Positions 55,882-60,895 of a stretch of DNA of 60,895 bases are shown here, one piece after another. Numbering within the stretch: the first letter of the stretch is position 1; every line of letters begins with the position of its first letter. The stretch spans positions 1-60,895 of the forward strand of contig CAZCZU010000011.1 in the NCBI GenBank assembly GCA_964503475.1, given 5' to 3'. A model generated the notes under the pieces. That model was not told where the DNA came from. It saw only the letters and a program-made list of their open reading frames with translations, and did not search any database. The position numbers and the translations under genes were made by a program. Source of the DNA: CAZCZU01 sp964503475. Lineage in GTDB: Bacteria; Pseudomonadota; Zetaproteobacteria; Mariprofundales; Mariprofundaceae.

Positions 55882-56556
55882 ATCGCCGTCCGACCCTATA
55901 TCCTGCTCGATTCCGCGACGGAACACGGCGCATCCCTGCGCCTGTACCGGCGCGGGGAAGAGTTCTCCATCTTCGTCGAGAAGGAGGGCGAGCTGATGAA
56001 CAGCCGCGCCCACAACTCGGAGGATGTGCTGGCCGAGCTGGCCTGCAAACGGCTCGGCAGGCGCAAGAAACCGCACCTGCTGGTCGGCGGCCTGGGCATG
56101 GGCTACACGCTGCGTGCGGCGCTGGATCATGCAGGGCCACAGGCGCGCATCGCCGTCTCCGAGCTGATTCCCGCTGTCGTGCGCTGGAACCGGAAGTATC
56201 TGGGCGGGCTGGCCGGCCACCCGCTGGATGATCCGCGCGTCGAGGTGCTGGAACAGGATGTCGGCAAGGTGATGCAGGCGAATCCTGAGGGCTTCGATGC
56301 CATCATGCTCGATGTCGACAACGGCCCCGACGGCTTCACCCGCGAAGACAACGACTCCCTCTACGGCTACTACGGCCTCGCCAACGCCTATGCCGCCCTT
56401 ACGCCCGGCGGCGTGCTCACCGTCTGGTCCGCCGGCCGGGACCGGGCCTTCACCCAGCGCCTGCAGAAGAGCGGCTTCAGGGTGGAGGAGCATCAGGTTC
56501 AGGCGGTCAAAGGCAGACGCGGTACCAAACACACGATCTGGGTCGGTATCAAATAG
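55882..56556 (+). CDS. Spermidine-synthase-like methyltransferase-fold protein, non-canonical start
   Basis: About 224 residues with a SAM-binding Rossmann fold: LLVGGLGMGYTLRAALDHAG (motif I), VSELIPAVVRWNRKYL, DAIMLDVDNGPDGF and GGVLTVWSAG. The family (spermidine-synthase-like, SAM- or decarboxylated-SAM-dependent) is widespread, with unknown substrate. The first ATG (55996) lies about 38 residues inside the conserved N-terminus, whose codons (RPYILLDSATEHG, LRLYRRGEEFSIFVE) run back to the metH stop without ATG, GTG or TTG. An ATC at 55882 would place an initiation after GGGATAAAG; CTG 55903 is another option. The gene is in the same frame as metH, separated only by its TAA, so readthrough fusion is also possible. 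Confidence 0.75.
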   Translation: MAVRPYILLDSATEHGASLRLYRRGEEFSIFVEKEGELMNSRAHNSEDVLAELACKRLGRRKKPHLLVGGLGMGYTLRAALDHAGPQARIAVSELIPAVVRWNRKYLGGLAGHPLDDPRVEVLEQDVGKVMQANPEGFDAIMLDVDNGPDGFTREDNDSLYGYYGLANAYAALTPGGVLTVWSAGRDRAFTQRLQKSGFRVEEHQVQAVKGRRGTKHTIWVGIK

Positions 56557-56687
56557 GCTCCCCCCGACCGACTCCCCCCTTTCCCATGGCGATCCAGCCG
56601 CCCGCCCCTGACCATCGTTAACAGGCCATCGCCCAACTGACCCGCAGGCCCTCGGCCTGAGCCACGCCCGAACGCAGTGCATGCACA

Positions 56688-56720
56688 AAAAAAACGGGGA
56701 CGACAATGTCGCCCCCGTTG
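56688..56720 (-). terminator. Rho-independent terminator after metY
   Basis: On the minus strand a stem AACGGGG/CCCCGTT, with an inner CGACA/TGTCG pair, is followed by eight T residues. It lies 18 nt beyond the stop of the sulfhydrylase gene and would end the metA-metY transcript. Confidence 0.75.
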
Positions 56721-56737
56721 CCAGATACCGGCGTCGC

Positions 56738-58012
56738 TTATGCTTTCGCTGCGGCCAGTGCCTGATCGATATCGGCAAGGATATCGTCGATATGCTCGAT
56801 ACCGATACAGAGGCGAATCATATCCGGCGTGACGCCGGCGGTTTTCAGCTCATCCTCGGTCAGCTGACGATGCGTGGTCGATGCCGGATGCGCTGCCAGC
56901 GATTTGGTATCCCCGATATTCACCAGCCGCTTGAACAGGCCCAGCGCATCGTAGAACTTCTCGGCCGCTTCAAAGCCGCCCTTCACACCGAAGGTGAGCA
57001 GGGCCGACGGACGACCGTTGCAGTATTTCTGTGCCAGCTCGTAATAGGGTGAATCCGGCAGGCCGGCAAACTGTACCCACGCCACATCCGGATGCGCCTG
57101 CAGGTGTTTGGCAACGGCCATGGCATTCTCGCAATGGCGCTCCATGCGCAGGGTGAGCGTCTCGATGCCCTGCAGAATCAAAAAGGCATTCATCGGGCTG
57201 AGGGCGGAGCCGGTGTTGCGCAGCGGCACGGTGCGGGCGCGGCCGATGAATGCCGCCTCGCCCAGCGCCTCGGTGTAAACCACGCCATGATAGGCCGGCT
57301 CCGGCTGGTTCAGCATCGGGAAACGCTCGGCGTGCTCGGCCCACGGGAATTTACCGGAATCGACAATCATGCCACCCAGCGAATTGCCGTGACCACCCAT
57401 GTACTTGGTCAGCGAATAGACCACGATCGCGGCCCCGTGATCGATCGGCCGGATCAGGCCCGGCGCCACGGTGTTGTCGACAATCACCGGCACACCATGC
57501 TTGCTGGCCATGGCGCAGATTGCCTCCAGGTCGACAATATTGCCGGCCGGGTTGCCGATCGATTCGCAGTAGATGGCGGAGGTCTTGTCGTCGATCAGTT
57601 TCTCCAGTGCCTCCGGGCTGTCGTTCTCGGCAAAGCGCACATCGATGCCCTGCCCCGGCAGCATATGGGCAAACAGCGTGTAGGTGCCGCCATACAGCAT
57701 CGGCACGGTGACAATGTTGTTGCCGGCCGTGGCGATGGTCTGGATGGCATAGGTGATCGCGGCACTGCCCGCACTTGTGGCCAGACCGGCCACACCGCCG
57801 TCGAGGGCCGCCACCCTTTTCTCCAGCACATCGTTGGTCGGGTTCATGATGCGGGTGTAGATGTTGCCGGGTACGGCCAGGTTGAACAGGTCGGCACCGT
57901 GCTGGGCATTATCGAACTCGTAGGCGACGGTCTGATAGATCGGCACGGCCACCGATTTGGTGGTGGGGTCGGTCTCGTAACCGGCGTGAATGGCAATCGT
58001 TTCTGTTTTCAT
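56738..58012 (-). CDS. metY: O-acetylhomoserine sulfhydrylase (MetY-type)
   Basis: PLP enzyme forming homocysteine from O-acetyl- (or O-succinyl-) homoserine and sulfide, the direct sulfhydrylation route. The 424-residue protein has METY hallmarks: TIAIHAGYETDPTTKSVAVP at the N-terminus, GGTYTLFAHMLPGQGIDVRF, VVDNTVAPGLI-like VIVDNTVAPG, and the PLP lysine K203 in VYSLTKYMGGHG. The C-terminal LCIGIEHIDDILADIDQAL is typical. It is preceded by AAGGAGC and begins 44 nt after the metA stop, forming a two-gene transcript with metA ended by a strong terminator. Confidence 0.95.
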   Translation of the reverse strand: MKTETIAIHAGYETDPTTKSVAVPIYQTVAYEFDNAQHGADLFNLAVPGNIYTRIMNPTNDVLEKRVAALDGGVAGLATSAGSAAITYAIQTIATAGNNIVTVPMLYGGTYTLFAHMLPGQGIDVRFAENDSPEALEKLIDDKTSAIYCESIGNPAGNIVDLEAICAMASKHGVPVIVDNTVAPGLIRPIDHGAAIVVYSLTKYMGGHGNSLGGMIVDSGKFPWAEHAERFPMLNQPEPAYHGVVYTEALGEAAFIGRARTVPLRNTGSALSPMNAFLILQGIETLTLRMERHCENAMAVAKHLQAHPDVAWVQFAGLPDSPYYELAQKYCNGRPSALLTFGVKGGFEAAEKFYDALGLFKRLVNIGDTKSLAAHPASTTHRQLTEDELKTAGVTPDMIRLCIGIEHIDDILADIDQALAAAKA

Positions 58013-58056
58013 GGAACGCTCCTTATGGGAATCATGCTTGACCCGGAGGGGTCGGT

Positions 58057-59088
58057 TTACGCGGTAGGGCGAAAATGCTCAAACGAGGTGTTTTCGTAGA
58101 CCAGTCCCAGCCAGTTATTGACGATGGACTTGGCCGTGTCTCGCCAGGTATTGTCCAGCAACGGCTCGAGATGCGCCTCCGGGAATGGCGGTGTGGCCAC
58201 CCCCTGCCGCATCGCCTCAAGCACTTGCAGGCGGTGCTGTTCGACAATCGCTGTCGCATCTGCGCAGAAATAGTTCTCGGGTTCGGGCGGATAATCGGCG
58301 CGCTCACCATTGATAAAGCGGCTCACCTCGCGCTTGTACTCCTTGAGCAGGCTGACGGTATCGTATTCCGGGTGCCCCTGGAAAAAGACCAGACCGTATT
58401 GGTCGGGGCTCACCGCCATATGCACCCCGGCAACATCGCTCTCGATCAGGATGGTCAGGCCCGCCCGTTCGAGCGCCTCCCTGTGGATGGCATTGAAGCG
58501 GGAGTGCGGCACATCGAAGCGGGTATTGATATCGCGCAGCAGCGGATGTTCGCCATGCACCACATGATGCGGGTAGACGCCCCACAGCTTGGCCGGCATC
58601 GGTTGCCGCTCGATATGGTAGAGCTGTTTGACCAGGGCATGGGTCGCCAGGCACGAACAAAGCACCGAGGTGACGTTCTCCCGCGCCCAGCCGATCACCT
58701 CTTTCAACGGCTCCCAGAAAGGCTCCTGATCCAGCGAAGGGTTGGAGACATTGGCACCGGTGACGATCAGCGCATCCAGTCCCATCTCCCTGATCTGGTC
58801 GAAGCTGCTGTAGTAGCCATCGATATAGGCCTGTGTCTCCTCACTGCGCGGAAGCCCGTCGATGGTAAACGGATGCACATAAAACTGGGCAATCTGGTTG
58901 CAACTGCCCACCAGGCGCATGAACTGGATTTCCGTGGCGATCAGGGCGGCATCGGGCATCATGTTGAGCAGGCCGACATGCAGTTCGCGAATATCCTGGC
59001 GCAATGCCTGATCGTGGGTCAGCACCTTTTCACCGCGCTGGCGCAACTTGGCAAATGCAGGCAACGCCGTGTGCTCAACCAATGGCAT
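58057..59088 (-). CDS. metA: Homoserine O-acyltransferase of the MetA family
   Basis: Acylates homoserine to supply metY. The 343-residue MetA-fold protein has its nucleophile in SVLCSCLATHALVKQLY, with the second Cys (C146) at the position of the E. coli nucleophile, and FFQGHPEYD with the catalytic His and Glu. The usual GAPLG/GAPVE loop that distinguishes succinyl- from acetyl-specific enzymes is replaced by TGANVSNPSLDQEPFW, so the acyl donor is uncertain. The start MPLVEHT is preceded by AGGGGGAG. It is followed by metY on the same strand. Confidence 0.9.
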   Translation of the reverse strand: MPLVEHTALPAFAKLRQRGEKVLTHDQALRQDIRELHVGLLNMMPDAALIATEIQFMRLVGSCNQIAQFYVHPFTIDGLPRSEETQAYIDGYYSSFDQIREMGLDALIVTGANVSNPSLDQEPFWEPLKEVIGWARENVTSVLCSCLATHALVKQLYHIERQPMPAKLWGVYPHHVVHGEHPLLRDINTRFDVPHSRFNAIHREALERAGLTILIESDVAGVHMAVSPDQYGLVFFQGHPEYDTVSLLKEYKREVSRFINGERADYPPEPENYFCADATAIVEQHRLQVLEAMRQGVATPPFPEAHLEPLLDNTWRDTAKSIVNNWLGLVYENTSFEHFRPTA

Positions 59089-59187
59089 AAATGCAGCTCC
59101 CCCTATCGATCTCCGCCGACTGGCCGGAAAATGAACAGGAACAGTAATTACTTTTGCAAACGAAAGAAAGGGAGGTGCCCGCCCGTG

Positions 59188-59724
59188 TCAGGCAAGCTCC
59201 AGGCACATCAGCACCACCGGGTTGGCCGTTTCGCCGATCAGATAGGGCTCGCTGCCGACAATCTCAAAGCCATGGCGGCGATAGAAGCGAATGGCTCCCT
59301 CATTTTTCTGCCAGACCCGAAGCCACAGGCCGCTGTGCCCCGCCTCAAGCACCTTCGAACAGCAGGCCGACAACAGCTTTTCACCGATACCATGGCCGCA
59401 ATATCGATCATCCAGGTAGAGGCGGACCAGCTCCAGCTGACACCCCTTCGGAATCGCTTCCGGGGCAACCGTCGCGGCCATCCTGGCGTAACCGATGATG
59501 CCCGCATCACTTTCGGCAACCAGATAAACGCAATCGGGCGTCCCGATCTCTTCGGCAATCCGGGATGGCGCAAAAATCTCCTCGACATAACCGGCCATGT
59601 CCTCCGGCCGCACTATCGCGCCGTAGGCGCGTGCAAAGGTCGTGCCGCCCAGGCGACTGATCGCCATAGCATCACGGATTTCGGCCTGACGCACAGAACT
59701 GTTCACAGAGCGATTCATCGACAT
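59188..59724 (-). CDS. GNAT-family N-acetyltransferase
   Basis: 178 residues from ATG 59724 (MSMNRSVNSSVRQ). The core has RDAMAISRLGGTTFARAYGA at the N-terminus, the acetyl-CoA-binding motif A LELVRLYLDDRYCGHGIGEK (a QxxGxG/A-like DRYCGHGIG), and the C-terminal AIRFYRRHGFEIVGS. Substrate unknown; it is related to the acetyltransferases of small molecules or antibiotics, but nothing ties it to one. A TTGGCA-TATAAT promoter with 16 nt spacing ends 7 nt before the ATG, so it is probably leaderless. metA follows on the same strand after 99 nt with its own ribosome site. Confidence 0.82.
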   Translation of the reverse strand: MSMNRSVNSSVRQAEIRDAMAISRLGGTTFARAYGAIVRPEDMAGYVEEIFAPSRIAEEIGTPDCVYLVAESDAGIIGYARMAATVAPEAIPKGCQLELVRLYLDDRYCGHGIGEKLLSACCSKVLEAGHSGLWLRVWQKNEGAIRFYRRHGFEIVGSEPYLIGETANPVVLMCLELA

Positions 59725-59731
59725 GGCGGCA

Positions 59732-59759
59732 ATTATAGATTTCCCGTCCGGCCTGCCAA
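59732..59759 (-). promoter_or_regulatory. Strong sigma-70-type promoter of the GNAT gene (leaderless)
   Basis: On the minus strand, TTGGCA, 16 nt, TATAAT, then 7 nt (TGCCGCC) to the ATG. It is the best promoter in the window and fixes the start codon choice. The 7 nt spacer is identical to that before the HAD phosphatase gene at 23467. Confidence 0.7.
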
Positions 59760-59963
59760 CCGCCACACGACATGCAAACGACGTAATCCCTGATATGCCA
59801 AAGGGGCAATACCCCTTCCCCTTTCAGAAGCGATTCAGAAATCACGCTTACCATCCGCGCCACATTTAATGCGCCTGCTCCTTCGTAGACAGCCAACCTT
59901 CATAAACCGGATCGGCATGTTCACGACGTGAGCGAAGGCACACGATCAACGGGTATAACATTC

Positions 59964-60827
59964 ATGAAACATCTGAACAAAACCATCATCGCGCCGGCCC
60001 TTCTGGCCTCCCTGCTGCTTCAGTCGAACAGTGCCTCGGCACAGGACGCTCTCACCACCAGCGACAACCCGGCCGCAGAAGCCCATGCCACCATCAACCG
60101 TCCGACGCTTACAGCAGAAAAGCGCGACTGGCAGCTCACAGCCGGCGGCGGCCTGCTGGTCCGCCCCACCTACGAGGGCAGTGATCGTTATAGCCTGTTG
60201 CCACTGCCAATCATCAACGCTACCTACAACGACATGATCTCGATCGGCATTGGCGGCGTAAGCGCCTACTGGCATGACGGCCCCATGCGGCTCGGCGCCG
60301 GCCTCACCTACCACGGTGGCCGCAAAGATCATAAAAGTGGCGCTTTCGTCAGTCGCGGAGATGATCGCCTGATCGGCATGGGCAACATCCGTGCATCATT
60401 GGGCGCGCGCGCCTTCGGCAGCTACACGGCCAGTCACATCACCTTCAAGGCTTCAGCCACAAAATTCACCGGCAGCGACAACCGCGGCCTGCTGATCGAT
60501 GCCGGCCTTTCGATGCCCCGACTTGTCGGCAGGCGCCTGATCCTCAAGCCACACCTCAACGCTACCTGGGCCGACAGCAACTACATGCAGACCTTCTTCG
60601 GCGTCAGCGCGGCACAGGCCATCGCCTCCCGCTTCACCGCATTCCGGGCCAAAGCCGGCCTGAAGGATGTGCGCATCGGCATCGATGCCAACTACCGACT
60701 CGACCGGCACTGGTTTTTGGGCATCAATGCCGACTACAAGCGCCTGACCGGCGATGCCGCCAGAAGCCCGCTCACATTCGCCAAAAGCCAGTTCAAGGTC
60801 ATGACCCTGGCAGGCTACCGTTTCTAG
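59964..60827 (+). CDS. MipA/OmpV-family outer-membrane protein
   Basis: 287-residue precursor with a signal peptide (IIAPALLASLLLQSNSASA), followed by a beta-barrel of the MipA/OmpV type: WQLTAGGGLLVRPTYEGSD near the N-terminus (the family opening), LLPLPIINATYNDMISIG, LGAGLTYHGGRKDHKSG, and a C-terminal phenylalanine (TLAGYRF) for BAM assembly. MipA of E. coli is a scaffold for murein synthesis enzymes; other members are porins or adhesins, so the role here is open. An in-frame start 36 nt upstream is less likely. TATAAC lies 4 nt before the ATG, too close for a standard -10 if leaderless. Confidence 0.85.
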   Translation: MKHLNKTIIAPALLASLLLQSNSASAQDALTTSDNPAAEAHATINRPTLTAEKRDWQLTAGGGLLVRPTYEGSDRYSLLPLPIINATYNDMISIGIGGVSAYWHDGPMRLGAGLTYHGGRKDHKSGAFVSRGDDRLIGMGNIRASLGARAFGSYTASHITFKASATKFTGSDNRGLLIDAGLSMPRLVGRRLILKPHLNATWADSNYMQTFFGVSAAQAIASRFTAFRAKAGLKDVRIGIDANYRLDRHWFLGINADYKRLTGDAARSPLTFAKSQFKVMTLAGYRF

Positions 60828-60895
60828 GCCTGTTATCGCCAACGGGGCGCAGAGTAGAGGCGCATGGCCACTGCCGCCCTTCACCCTGGACGAAT
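60828..60895. other. Non-coding window edge after the MipA gene
   Basis: No gene. The first bases (AGGCCTGTTATCGCC) partly resemble the terminal repeat of the transposon-like element, and GAGTAGAGGCG ... GCCGCC resembles the repeat at 45773-45795. The gene or element continues past the window edge. Confidence 0.3.

Noticed and set aside
59089..59187. Possible SAM riboswitch before metA
   Set aside because: Only 99 nt, no conserved pseudoknot segments visible.
59672..59896. 74-codon minus-strand frame upstream of the GNAT gene
   Set aside because: It overlaps the GNAT start and its strong promoter, and has Cys-rich random-looking translation.

Overview
The window is a gene-dense stretch of a Gram-negative proteobacterial chromosome with moderately high GC. 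Outer-membrane export and porin genes (lolA, a FadL-type porin, a MipA/OmpV protein), a ubiquinone-type hydroxylase pair and the lepA-lepB-DUF4845-rnc-era-recO-pdxJ-acpS order point to Proteobacteria. The gene set and protein style resemble marine iron-oxidising Zetaproteobacteria such as Mariprofundus; that assignment is an impression and was not tested by comparison. Nearly all of the content is core metabolism and information processing. I see no rRNA, tRNA, CRISPR array, prophage, toxin-antitoxin pair or defence island.

Layout. 1-1317: a LuxR-type regulator whose coding sequence appears to begin upstream of any usable start codon. 1426-5197 (+): trmB, DUF4438, a secreted aspartic protease, a nitrilase-superfamily amidase, DUF1841 and a small membrane protein, mostly overlapping or closely spaced. 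5198-5350 (-): a 50-residue zinc ribbon. 5418-15462 (+): the DNA-break repair pair addB-addA, a DUF945 protein, then riboflavin synthesis (ribE, ribBA, ribH) and nusB. 15473-23357 (-): pyrE, rnj, ftsK, lolA, a FadL-type porin, rarA and crcB. 23467-29280: a HAD phosphatase, a hybrid sensor kinase, a GGDEF/EAL protein and an APC transporter with an in-frame amber codon. 29295-38028 (-): an eleven-gene run lepA, lepB, DUF4845, rnc, era, recO, pdxJ, acpS, thiL, pgpA and a CinA-family gene. 38097-39593 (+): an aldehyde dehydrogenase. 39614-45595 (-): mutL, a CPA2 antiporter, miaA, hflX and two small exported proteins. 45837-51038 (-): two flavin hydroxylases, a SAM hydrolase, a DEAD-box helicase and a one-pass membrane protein. 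51366-60827: a NarL-type response regulator, then methionine genes (metH, metA, metY) with a methyltransferase-like protein, a GNAT acetyltransferase and a MipA/OmpV porin.

How the genes fit together. Several blocks are compact pathways: riboflavin biosynthesis, methionine synthesis by acylation, sulfhydrylation and cobalamin-dependent methylation, and recombinational repair (AddAB, RecO, RarA, MutL). Signal proteins (hybrid kinase, GGDEF/EAL protein, NarL-type and LuxR-type regulators) sit beside, but not inside, these operons.

The most interesting signals are not accessory genes. (1) A two-copy non-autonomous transposon-like element with nested inverted repeats lies at 26085-26273 and 51089-51357. 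(2) At least eight genes or operon leaders have a -10-like hexamer exactly 6 or 7 nt before the ATG and no Shine-Dalgarno sequence, which predicts leaderless mRNAs. (3) Three genes (the LuxR-type regulator, rarA and the methyltransferase after metH) have conserved N-termini extending upstream of any ATG, GTG or TTG. (4) The APC transporter has an amber codon just before its conserved C-terminal tail. No wholly new multi-gene system is evident.
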